A stretch of DNA of 10,213 bases from Bacteroidales bacterium (GCA_029934875.1 JAOZLK010000103.1:1-10213), one strand, 5' to 3'; positions 1-6,271 are shown, numbered from the stretch's first letter. A program made the numbers and translations. Notes: generated from the letters alone by a model not told the origin.

Positions 1-119
1 TTGGAGGTGTATCGGCACTACTATCCATGCTGAATAGCTGTGCCGCCGGTGTTAGTGTAGTGAACATTGATAATGGATTTGGGGCTGCCTGCCAGGCACA
101 CCTCATTAATAAATCCTAA
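1..119 (+). CDS. larB: LarB, nickel-pincer cofactor biosynthesis enzyme (3' end only)
   Basis: The frame starting at base 3 is open from the window edge to a TAA at 117-119 and encodes the last 38 residues of a protein. The tail reads [20 protein letters not shown] and then [13 protein letters not shown] residues, which is the characteristic C-terminus of LarB. LarB carboxylates and hydrolyses nicotinic acid adenine dinucleotide to pyridinium-3,5-biscarboxylic acid mononucleotide, the first step to the nickel-pincer nucleotide used by lactate racemase (LarA). The cysteine of the NSC motif lies 25 residues from the end. As I recall, this matches the position of the cysteine that forms a covalent adduct with the nicotinate ring in Lactiplantibacillus LarB. 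The start and the N-terminal NCAIR-mutase-like domain lie outside the window. The next gene, 40 bases downstream on the same strand, is a likely metal transporter, which fits a nickel module. PurE, a relative, lacks this tail. Confidence 0.85.
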   Translation, partial: GGVSALLSMLNSCAAGVSVVNIDNGFGAACQAHLINKS

Positions 120-131
120 AGTCATATTGTC

Positions 132-153
132 ATAAAGTCTGTAAAGTTGAAAG
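132..153 (+). repeat. A/T-rich intergenic repeat, copy 1 (ATAAAGTCTGTAAAG core)
   Basis: The core at 132-146 matches the core at 4521-4535 at 14 of 15 positions, and the match extends over about 20 of 22 bases (second copy at 4521-4542). Both copies are preceded by TATTGT and both lie directly upstream of a gene start. Elements built from AAAGTC-like units are common between genes in Bacteroidota. Whether this one binds a protein, carries promoter elements or is only low-complexity sequence cannot be decided here. Confidence 0.5.
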
Positions 154-159
154 TTTGTT

Positions 160-867
160 ATGAATGAGATGAGCGTTTTGGTATTGTCGGCTGCGACCCT
201 GGGGATGGTTCATACCCTGCTGGGTCCTGATCATTACCTGCCCTTTATTGTGTTAAGTAAGGCACGGAATTGGTCCCGACCTAAAACCATGTGGATTACT
301 TTTATTGCAGGACTTGGGCATGTAAGCGGATCGGTTATTCTTGGAGTGATCGGGATTGCCATGGGTATTAGCCTTAGCAAACTGGAGGCTTTTGAGGCCA
401 ACCGCGGGAGCCTGGTGGGCTGGATGCTCATAGCTTTTGGACTGCTTTATACGGCTTATGGAATTTACAAATACATAAAGAAGGGCGCTCATGTACACCT
501 TCCCGCCTTTCTCAGGCCCAAATCGCTCAGAGGTAAGCATATGCATCTTGATATGCAGGAACTTGAGAAGGAGGATACGGCTGGAAAGCTGACGCCCTGG
601 ATTCTCTTCCTGATCTTTGTATTTGGTCCCTGCGAGGTGCTGATTCCCATGCTGATTTTTCCTGCGGCCAACCATAGCGCCATGGGTGTTCTCATGGTGG
701 CACTGGTATTTGGGGTTGCAACCATTGGAACAATGATGGCTGTGGTTTACCTGGGATATAAGGGGTTTTCTCTTCTCAGTCTCAAGGGCAGGGAATATCA
801 GTTCCATCTACTGGCGGGCATGGTCATCCTTGTGGCCGGAGCCGGGATGCAGTTCATGGGCTGGTAA
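160..867 (+). CDS. NiCoT/UreH-like membrane protein, probable nickel transporter
   Basis: This is a 235-residue inner-membrane protein with about six predicted helices (roughly residues 5-33, 44-70, 84-106, 146-170, 174-198 and 213-233). Helix 1 carries His18-x5-Asp24-His25, close to the His-x4-Asp-His nickel-binding signature of NiCoT permeases and to the variant in UreH-like proteins. Helix 2 has GLGHVSGS with His54, like the second conserved His of these transporters, and helix 4 has FGPCEVLIP. The cytosolic or periplasmic loop between helices 3 and 4 (104-143) is charged and holds four His (111, 113, 127, 129), a plausible metal-sensing stretch. It follows larB by 40 bases on the same strand, so nickel supply for the nickel-pincer cofactor is the best reading. 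The ATG at 160 is used; a second ATG at 169 is possible. The alternatives are cobalt transport, efflux, or a TauE/SafE-like exporter. Metal transport is likely and nickel specificity is inferred from context. Confidence 0.7.
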   Translation: MNEMSVLVLSAATLGMVHTLLGPDHYLPFIVLSKARNWSRPKTMWITFIAGLGHVSGSVILGVIGIAMGISLSKLEAFEANRGSLVGWMLIAFGLLYTAYGIYKYIKKGAHVHLPAFLRPKSLRGKHMHLDMQELEKEDTAGKLTPWILFLIFVFGPCEVLIPMLIFPAANHSAMGVLMVALVFGVATIGTMMAVVYLGYKGFSLLSLKGREYQFHLLAGMVILVAGAGMQFMGW

Positions 868-920
868 ACCCAGGGCTGTTAAACCAGGGGGCGGTAATCT
901 CAGGGTTGGTGATCCCAGGG
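861..920. repeat. Four degenerate ~15-base tandem units at a convergent gene junction
   Basis: Four consecutive units each end in CAGGG or CCAGGG: 861-875 (CTGGTAAACCCAGGG), 876-889 (CTGTTAAACCAGGG), 890-905 (GGCGGTAATCTCAGGG) and 906-920 (TTGGTGATCCCAGGG). The array spans the stop codons of both converging genes and the 32 bases between them. Units 1 and 4 are each weak inverted repeats (for example CTGG-TAAAC-CCAG), so small hairpins are possible, but there is no T-run of a classical intrinsic terminator on either strand. Confidence 0.55.
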
Positions 921-2201
921 ATATCCAATCTTATACAGATATTTGCTGGTCCGAATGAAGATTGCCCCGCCTGCAATAGCCGGTGTTGCCCATATCTCCC
1001 CTTCAAGTTTGTTTTCAGCTACAATATCCAGCTCCTGTCCTTCTTTAATAACATAGGTATACCCCCGGGTCGAGCTAAAGTATAAGAGCCCATTGGTATA
1101 TACCGGCGAGGAATGAAACTTACCTTTCATTCCTTCCGACCAAACCGTACTCCCGTCTGATGTGTCCAGGCACCACATTTCACTCCTTGAATCGATGGTG
1201 TAGAGCAGTCCATCCTTCACAAGGGGGGATAAGAGTTGGAGAATAGGAGTCTCCACACTCCAGAGTACATTGCTTTCTTCGATGTCACCTTCACCATCCG
1301 GGTCCACAGCCATCAGCTTGCTGATTTTTTCACCGGCAGTGTCTGTTTCAAATCCTACGTAATAGTAAACAAGGCCATTGCTTTCAGTGGGCATGGCAAT
1401 GGTGGAGTCTTCACCGAAGACGATCCTCCATACCTCCTCACCGGTATCAGGATCATAGGCTATACAGGCAGCCGATCCGTTGCTGATCATCAGCTTGCGA
1501 CCATTTACATCGATAATGATGGGAGTGATGTAAGCTTTTTTCCCAATGTATTCAATGGGAGAGTAGAGTTCCTCCGGACGATCTGTTCTCCAGATGGTCT
1601 CCCCCGTTTTTTTATCCAGGGCCGTGATGTACTGAAAGTCGGAACCTTCCATGTGGACTATCAGTTTATCTTCATAAATGAGCAAGGATGAAGCCGGACC
1701 CTGAATATGTTCCACCTGCATGTCGGTTCTTTCCCATATGGTTTCTCCGCTTTCGGTATCAAGGCAGGCGGTTCCATAGCGGCCAAAGTGCAGGTATACC
1801 CGCCCTGTTTCAATGGCGCCGGTGGGAGTAGCGTAGGAGTTAATGGCGTGAATACGGTAAAGACTATCGTGATTAAAAATGATGCGGTTGTGGATGATCT
1901 CTCCACTTTTGAAATCCAGGCAGACCGCCCTCATCTCCTTTCCAGCTCCTGTTGCCGTGGTAAGCCAGACTTGCTCCCCCAGGATGATTGGCGATGACCA
2001 TCCCTTACCCTCAATGGCGGTTTTCCAGGCAATGTTTGTGGAGTCGTCCCAGGAAACAGGAAGGCCCGATTCGCCTGAGATGCCATCGAGGTGATTGCCT
2101 CTGAAGTGAGTCCAGGACGCTGTGTTATCCTGGGCCGTCAGGGCAAAGGTGATGGATAGAAGAGCGAGTATTGAATATATGACCGCGCGGATTCCTTGCA
2201 T
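900..2201 (-). CDS. Exported PQQ-like beta-propeller repeat protein
   Basis: This is a 433-residue protein with an N-terminal signal peptide (hydrophobic stretch 6-22, probable cleavage after TAQ near 24), so it acts outside the cytoplasm. The mature start WTHFRGNHLDG followed by GLPVSW is the usual opening of the PQQ-like/quinoprotein-type propeller proteins common in Bacteroidota and Planctomycetota. Several blade repeats of the form LD-x-x-(T/S)-G-x-x-x-W are visible: near 92-106, 145-157, 193-204, 248-258 and 343-354. The last blades lie at about 361-425. The fold resembles BamB, but there is no lipoprotein Cys, and the opening differs from that of BamB, so an outer-membrane assembly role is less likely. 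No catalytic residues or cytochrome CxxCH motif are seen, so dehydrogenase activity should not be assumed. It starts 25 bases after the sugar isomerase gene and is probably cotranscribed with it, suggesting a shared carbohydrate role (inference). Confidence 0.87.
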   Translation of the reverse strand: MQGIRAVIYSILALLSITFALTAQDNTASWTHFRGNHLDGISGESGLPVSWDDSTNIAWKTAIEGKGWSSPIILGEQVWLTTATGAGKEMRAVCLDFKSGEIIHNRIIFNHDSLYRIHAINSYATPTGAIETGRVYLHFGRYGTACLDTESGETIWERTDMQVEHIQGPASSLLIYEDKLIVHMEGSDFQYITALDKKTGETIWRTDRPEELYSPIEYIGKKAYITPIIIDVNGRKLMISNGSAACIAYDPDTGEEVWRIVFGEDSTIAMPTESNGLVYYYVGFETDTAGEKISKLMAVDPDGEGDIEESNVLWSVETPILQLLSPLVKDGLLYTIDSRSEMWCLDTSDGSTVWSEGMKGKFHSSPVYTNGLLYFSSTRGYTYVIKEGQELDIVAENKLEGEIWATPAIAGGAIFIRTSKYLYKIGYPWDHQP

Positions 2202-2226
2202 GGGATCTGTTTTTGCTTAAATGTTA

Positions 2227-3216
2227 TTATTCAAAGGCATCGTCGAATTTGATGTCTGAGGGCGGGAAATCAATCATTTTTACAAAATCGGCCGCTTCCT
2301 CAGCTCCGTGCTCCCGGTCCATCCCACTGTCTTCCCACTCCACTGAGAGGGGGCCGCGATATCCAATGCGGTTCAGGGCGCGGATGATCTCTTCAAAATC
2401 GATCTTGCCCCTGCCCAGGGATCTGAAATCCCAGAAACGGCCGGGAGAGCCGAATTCCGTATGGCCACCGAATACACCTGCCTCAGTTGCCACATCCGAC
2501 CACCACACATCTTTCATGTGCACATGGAAGATCTTATCGCTGAAAATATCGATGAACTTCACATAATCTACACCCTGGTAGCCTAAATGAGAGGGATCAT
2601 AATTAAATCCAAAGGCAGGATGATGGTCCAGAGCATCCAGTGTTCTTTTTGCAGAAGCGATATCAAAGGCAATCTCCGTTGGGTGTGCCTCCAGCGCAAA
2701 TTTGATTCCCAGCTGCTCATAGGCATCCATGATCGGTTTCCATTGTGATGCAAACTTTTTGAAACCATCCTCGATCATTGTTTCGGGTGTGGGAGGGAAG
2801 CTGTAGAGCATGTGCCAGATAGGGCTTCCCGTAAAACCATTAACCACTGAAATTCCCAGTCGCGCTGCTGCTTCCCCGGTTTTTATAATCTCCTCAGCGG
2901 CCCTCTGGTTCACTCCCTCCGGATCGCCATTACCCCAGACATAGTCGGGCAAAATGCTTTTGTGCCGCTCATCGATCCGGTCCGATACCGCCTGTCCGAC
3001 CAGGTGGGCAGAGATGGAAAATAACTTTAAATCATATCTCCCAAGCAGGGCTAATTTCTCATTGCAATAGTGTTCATCTGCCTTATCCACTTCAAAGTGG
3101 TCGCCCCAACAGGCTAGCTCCAGACCATCGTAGCCAAAGTTTTTAGCTTTCTGACAAAGTGTTTCAAGTGGGAGGTCGGCCCACTGGCCGGTGAACAAGG
3201 TAACAGGACGGGACAT
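2227..3216 (-). CDS. Sugar phosphate isomerase/epimerase (xylose isomerase-like TIM barrel)
   Basis: This 329-residue cytosolic protein is of the AP-endonuclease-2/xylose-isomerase-like superfamily (IolE/Hxi type). Signs of the metal-dependent barrel are GYDGLEL at 28-34 (strand 1), His71 in SISAHLVGQ, Glu176 in ALEAHPTE, Asp207 in [11 protein letters not shown], His231 and His233 in HVHMKD, and Glu293 in SVEWED near the end. Glu176, Asp207, His233 and Glu293 are the expected divalent-metal ligands. No signal peptide is present. It is the first gene of a two-gene minus-strand unit with the PQQ-like protein. The exact substrate cannot be read from sequence: family members act on inositol derivatives, ketohexoses or 3-keto-sugars. 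The ATG at 3214-3216 gives a typical N-terminus ([12 protein letters not shown]), and no strong ribosome-binding site precedes it. Fold and class are secure; the substrate is unknown. Confidence 0.88.
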   Translation of the reverse strand: MSRPVTLFTGQWADLPLETLCQKAKNFGYDGLELACWGDHFEVDKADEHYCNEKLALLGRYDLKLFSISAHLVGQAVSDRIDERHKSILPDYVWGNGDPEGVNQRAAEEIIKTGEAAARLGISVVNGFTGSPIWHMLYSFPPTPETMIEDGFKKFASQWKPIMDAYEQLGIKFALEAHPTEIAFDIASAKRTLDALDHHPAFGFNYDPSHLGYQGVDYVKFIDIFSDKIFHVHMKDVWWSDVATEAGVFGGHTEFGSPGRFWDFRSLGRGKIDFEEIIRALNRIGYRGPLSVEWEDSGMDREHGAEEAADFVKMIDFPPSDIKFDDAFE

Positions 3217-3222
3217 GGTCGA

Positions 3223-3266
3223 ATGGTTATTAGTTATTGGTTATGGTTAATGGTAATTGGTTTTGG
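3223..3266. repeat. T/G-rich degenerate repeat (GGTTATTGGTTA-like) in divergent promoter region
   Basis: Bases 3223-3266 are a run of short variant units (GGTTATTAG, TTATTGG, TTATGG, TTAATGG, TAATTGG, TTTTGG), read on the minus strand as CCAATAACCATAACC-like sequence. It starts a few bases upstream of the start codon of the minus-strand isomerase gene and so forms most of its near leader. Similar runs are found between genes in Bacteroidota. No function is evident. Confidence 0.6.
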
Positions 3267-3346
3267 ATCAGTTAGCTTAAGTTGGATTCTGCTAATTTAA
3301 AAAAGATTGGTAAACATTCTTTATGAATACCCTTGGGATTTCTTTA

Positions 3347-3354
3347 TATATTTG
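3347..3354 (+). promoter_or_regulatory. Bacteroidota-type -7 promoter element TATATTTG
   Basis: TATATTTG fits the Bacteroidota sigma-A -7 consensus TAnnTTTG exactly and lies 54 bases upstream of the GTG start at 3409, so it could drive the three-gene plus-strand unit. The -33 TTTG partner is poor: TTTA at 3320-3323 is the nearest match, with a spacing a little longer than usual. A 4-bp G/C hairpin (CGCC 3370-3373 with GGCG 3380-3383) would lie in the leader. No comparable element was found on the minus strand for the divergent isomerase gene. Confidence 0.45.
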
Positions 3355-3408
3355 AATTACTTGATTCATCGCCATGATAGGCGGCAACATTAAATTTTAA
3401 TTGAAAGG

Positions 3409-4476
3409 GTGAATATACACAGGGAAATACTAATCATAGCGGGAGCCCTTTTCTTGATTTCTTCAATGCTTAATGCACAGGCGAGTGAGTCTGACCCTGC
3501 AGTCGATACTTTACAGCTGATGTATGAGGAGCTCTTTAACAGGGAGGAGCCGCTGAAGCTGACCTTGAAATCGGACTTTAAAACCATACGAAAATCCCGA
3601 ACAAAGGATTTCTACATACCCGGCGATATGACCTGCTATTTGGATGATTCTCTTCAGGTAGTCTGCCCTGTGAGGTTAAAGGCCCGGGGCATATATCGCA
3701 GAAAGAACTGTGCCATGCCACCCATGTGGCTGAATATCCGTAACTCCGGGATTGAGACCGAAGAACTATCTGGAATCCGGCGTATTAAAATGGTAAATAT
3801 TTGTCGCTCGGGTGGGCACTACTCAGATTACCTCCTGCGGGAATATCTTGTTTATAAGATATATAATTTGGTTACGCCATATAGCTTCAGGGTCAGATTG
3901 ATTGATCTGAAAATGATAGATACCGGAAAAGAAGACCGGGAAACACAGGGCTGGGCTTTCCTGATTGAACCTGATGAGATGATGGCCCGAAGGCTTCAAG
4001 CGTGGGAAATTATCAGTGATGAACTTGCCATGCGCACCGTTAACCAGGAGGCCATGGACATACTTGCCATGTTTCAGTATATGATTGGAAATCCTGATTT
4101 TTCAGTTACCGGCAGGCATAATCTGAAAATTCTGGATACGGGGACCACCGGGGACGCAAGTGATTATATTCCTGTACCCTACGACTTTGATTTTACCGGT
4201 TTTGTGAATGCTATTTATGCCACACCCAATGCGAAATATGAACTTGGTTCCGTAAAGGAGCGAGTTTTCGTGGGGCCCTGCAGGGATCGGGTGAGTTATG
4301 AAAAAGCCATTGCCGTACTTGAGGCAGTCAGGGATGAATTTGAGTCGCACATATGGTTTTTAGACTACCTGAGTGAGGAGGAAAGGTTTGATATGATTGG
4401 TTATATTGAAAGCTTTTTTGCAACAGCTGAGAATGAACGATTTATTGATCGGGAAATATCATCAACCTGTAAGTGA
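3409..4476 (+). CDS. Exported Bacteroidota family protein with CotH-kinase-like motifs
   Basis: This 355-residue protein has a clear signal peptide (hydrophobic 7-20, probable cleavage after NAQA at 25). The mature part opens with LKLTLKSDFKTI (49-60) and a conserved VRLKARGIYRRKNC block (88-101), then PPMWLNI, IKMVN, and SDYLLREYLVYKIYNL (139-154). These I recognise as a family of uncharacterised exported Bacteroidota proteins. The second half resembles the CotH spore-coat kinase fold: FRVRLIDLKM (160-169), a WAFLIEP-DE segment (182-190), FQYMIGNPDFS with RHNLKIL (222-242) in the place of the catalytic loop, and VPYDFDFTG (257-264) in the place of the metal-binding DxD. The kinase relation is an inference from motif order. 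The start is GTG at 3409, since no ATG upstream is in frame and the ATG at 3466 would lose the signal peptide; an ATT at 3394 or 3400 is also in frame. It leads a unit with alkaline phosphatase. Confidence 0.5.
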   Translation: MNIHREILIIAGALFLISSMLNAQASESDPAVDTLQLMYEELFNREEPLKLTLKSDFKTIRKSRTKDFYIPGDMTCYLDDSLQVVCPVRLKARGIYRRKNCAMPPMWLNIRNSGIETEELSGIRRIKMVNICRSGGHYSDYLLREYLVYKIYNLVTPYSFRVRLIDLKMIDTGKEDRETQGWAFLIEPDEMMARRLQAWEIISDELAMRTVNQEAMDILAMFQYMIGNPDFSVTGRHNLKILDTGTTGDASDYIPVPYDFDFTGFVNAIYATPNAKYELGSVKERVFVGPCRDRVSYEKAIAVLEAVRDEFESHIWFLDYLSEEERFDMIGYIESFFATAENERFIDREISSTCK

Positions 4477-4520
4477 AAATCCGCTGTGAACCAAATAGGC
4501 GGTGGCTTGGTTATTGTTAT

Positions 4521-4542
4521 ATAAAGTCTATAAAGATGAAAA
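4521..4542 (+). repeat. A/T-rich intergenic repeat, copy 2 (ATAAAGTCTATAAAG core)
   Basis: This is the second copy of the element at 132-153, with the core at 4521-4535 ending directly before the ATG at 4536 of the alkaline phosphatase gene. It therefore occupies the ribosome-binding region, where TAAAG is the only purine-rich stretch. Placement just before a start codon in both copies argues for a leader or translation role over random sequence, but two copies are few. Confidence 0.5.
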
Positions 4543-5636
4543 GTATAGGAAGAAGTTTAGGGATCGCCATGGTGGTCATAGCATCGGGAGTTAGTATACA
4601 GGCTCAATCACTTGAAGAGGGAAGCAAGGAAAGGCCCAAAAATGTGATTCTTATGATCGGGGATGGTATGGGCCTGTCACAGGTTTCATCGCCCTATTTT
4701 TTCAGCAAGGAGCCACCTGCGTTCAACAGGTTTAAACACATAGGGTTGTCCAGGACCTCCTCTGCAGATGCGCCCGTTACCCAATCACCTGCAGCAGCCA
4801 CAGCAATGGCTACGGGATATAAAACCTATAATTTTGCAATTGGAGTTGATGTTGATACGGTCCCCAGGAAGAATATCGTGGAGCTTGTGTCAGAAAAGGG
4901 ATTTATGACAGGGTTAATAGCCTCTTCTTCCATAACCGATGCCACCCCGGCCGGATTTTATGCTCACCAGGAAAATCGCTATATGCAACACGAGATAGCC
5001 ATGGACCTGGTCCGTTCGGAGGTTGATTTTTTTGCCGGCGCCGGGATCAAATATTTTATCGATACCACGGGTATAGATCATTTTGCTGAGCATGGCATTG
5101 AAATAAATTTTACCAGGTTGAAAAAAATTAAAAATCCAGAACCAGGGAGCAGGTATGGTTTTTTGCTGGGCAATGAAAGAATGAAGACCATGCTTGAGGG
5201 AAGGAAAACCTTCCTCAAGGATGCTACTGCCATTGGTACTGAGTTTCTTTCCAGTGGGAGTGAAGGCTATTTCTTAATGGTCGAAGGATCTCAGATTGAC
5301 TGGGCAGGTCATGGGAACCAGGTTGAGTATATGATTGCCGAAATGAACGATTTTAACCAGCTGGTTAACTGGGTACTTGATATGGCAGAGAGAGACGGGG
5401 AGACTCTTGTAATTGTAACGGCCGATCACGAGACTGGTGGATTTACCCTGGGTGCAGCCGGAAGAAACGGATATGATGCAGATTATTCGGTGATCAGTCC
5501 CACATTTGCCTCCACAAATCATTCAGCCACCATGGTGCCTGTATTTTCATATGGTCCGGGAGCTGAAAATTTCACAGGAATATTTGAGAATACCGAAATT
5601 TTTCACAAATTAGTGTCCCTTATAGGAACTGATTAA
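4536..5636 (+). CDS. Alkaline phosphatase (PhoA family), exported
   Basis: This is a metal-dependent phosphomonoesterase of 366 residues, acting in the periplasm or at the surface to release phosphate. I start it at ATG 4536, which gives a normal signal peptide (MKSIGRSLGI to IQAQ, cleavage near 24). The longer frame from GTG 4473 would place 21 polar residues before it. The two-zinc/one-magnesium site is complete: Asp43 in MIGDGMG, nucleophile Ser84 in VTQSPAAATAMATG, Asp135 and Thr137 in DATPAGFYAH, Glu250, Asp255 and His259 in VEGSQIDWAGHGN, Asp297-His298 in TADHETGG, and His329 in NHSATMVPV. Arg148 may be the phosphate-binding Arg. The residue before the nucleophile is Gln83, where E. coli PhoA has Asp101, and Pro85 follows. 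The length is shorter than that of E. coli PhoA, as in many bacterial homologues. The gene lies 59 bases after the CotH-like gene, and its TAA overlaps the next ATG by one base. Confidence 0.94.
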   Translation: MKSIGRSLGIAMVVIASGVSIQAQSLEEGSKERPKNVILMIGDGMGLSQVSSPYFFSKEPPAFNRFKHIGLSRTSSADAPVTQSPAAATAMATGYKTYNFAIGVDVDTVPRKNIVELVSEKGFMTGLIASSSITDATPAGFYAHQENRYMQHEIAMDLVRSEVDFFAGAGIKYFIDTTGIDHFAEHGIEINFTRLKKIKNPEPGSRYGFLLGNERMKTMLEGRKTFLKDATAIGTEFLSSGSEGYFLMVEGSQIDWAGHGNQVEYMIAEMNDFNQLVNWVLDMAERDGETLVIVTADHETGGFTLGAAGRNGYDADYSVISPTFASTNHSATMVPVFSYGPGAENFTGIFENTEIFHKLVSLIGTD

Positions 5637-6271
5637 TGGAAAACTCTGATCGTGAACTCATAATTGGGATGGTAAGTGAAGCATTCAGGCAGAATCCTCG
5701 TGCCATGGCGATAATGAAAAAAAAGGACCCGGTCCGTAGCCTGAGGTTGATGACGGAATATGCTTACAACCTGGTAGAGAAGTTTGATGGGATCTACCTT
5801 TCTGAAGATAAAAGCACCGTATTATTCTATTACCTGAAAAGTCAGTATAAGCGTAGCTTTGTTGATTATATCAAGTATGGAAAAATGTTCATGCGGGCCA
5901 TCAGGCCTTCTCAGCTTTTCCCCACCTTGAAGAGGGAAAAGTATATTGCAAGCCTGAGACCCAATTATGAGGATTATGTTTATGTGTGGATACTGGGTAG
6001 TGATCCCGATAAGACCAGTATAAGAGGACTGGCAGATATCCGTGACCACCTCTATGGTTTATCTGAAAGGCTTCAGCTACCCATTCTTATTGAAACCACC
6101 ATCGAGAAGCTCCTCAGGTTATACAAATATGTGGGTTTTGAAGTCTACCACCAATGGCATGATGAGGAAGCAGATATAACAGTCTGGCTTCTTCAGCGGG
6201 AGTTTGAAAAGGCAGATGAAGAGAGGAAAGCTAAAAAAGCCAATAAGGCCAAGGTGAACAATGAAGACTGA
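5636..6271 (+). CDS. GNAT-fold protein, possibly degenerate acetyltransferase
   Basis: This is a 211-residue cytosolic protein without signal peptide or membrane helix. The part from about 113 on reads like the GNAT core: a hydrophobic strand with a pocket (YVYVWILGSDPD, 114-125), the acetyl-CoA loop region (TSIRGLADIRDHL, 127-139), the strand PILIETT (149-155), then LYKYVGFEV (162-170), which matches the common FYxxxGFE block, and a final strand TVWLLQRE. The pyrophosphate-binding (Q/R)xxGx(G/A) motif is only partly kept (SIRGLA), so catalytic activity is uncertain. Residues 189-208 are a Lys/Glu-rich tail. The N-terminal half (VSEAFRQNPRAMAI) also follows the GNAT helix 1 pattern. Its ATG overlaps the phosphatase stop (TAATG), so translational coupling is likely, although one partner is cytosolic and the other exported. 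Its end lies 6 bases from the converging leuB stop. Substrate unknown. Confidence 0.62.
   Translation: MENSDRELIIGMVSEAFRQNPRAMAIMKKKDPVRSLRLMTEYAYNLVEKFDGIYLSEDKSTVLFYYLKSQYKRSFVDYIKYGKMFMRAIRPSQLFPTLKREKYIASLRPNYEDYVYVWILGSDPDKTSIRGLADIRDHLYGLSERLQLPILIETTIEKLLRLYKYVGFEVYHQWHDEEADITVWLLQREFEKADEERKAKKANKAKVNNED

Noticed and set aside
253..807. 184-codon open frame on the minus strand inside the transporter gene
   Set aside because: It lies wholly antisense to a gene with clear membrane-helix and motif structure, and its own translation shows no recognisable domain.
1236..1691. 151-codon plus-strand open frame inside the PQQ-like gene
   Set aside because: It is a shadow of the propeller repeats with no start context or domain of its own.
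861..3266. CRISPR array or insertion-sequence ends among the short repeats
   Set aside because: Units are too short, degenerate and directly abutting, with no spacers, terminal inverted repeats or transposase gene.
3365..3390. Riboswitch or attenuator in the leader of the CotH-like gene
   Set aside because: Only one 4-bp CGCC/GGCG hairpin is visible, too small to support a structured RNA.
4473..4535. Upstream GTG extension of alkaline phosphatase overlapping the preceding stop (GTGA)
   Set aside because: It would place 21 polar and aromatic residues before a standard signal peptide; the ATG at 4536 gives a normal exported protein.
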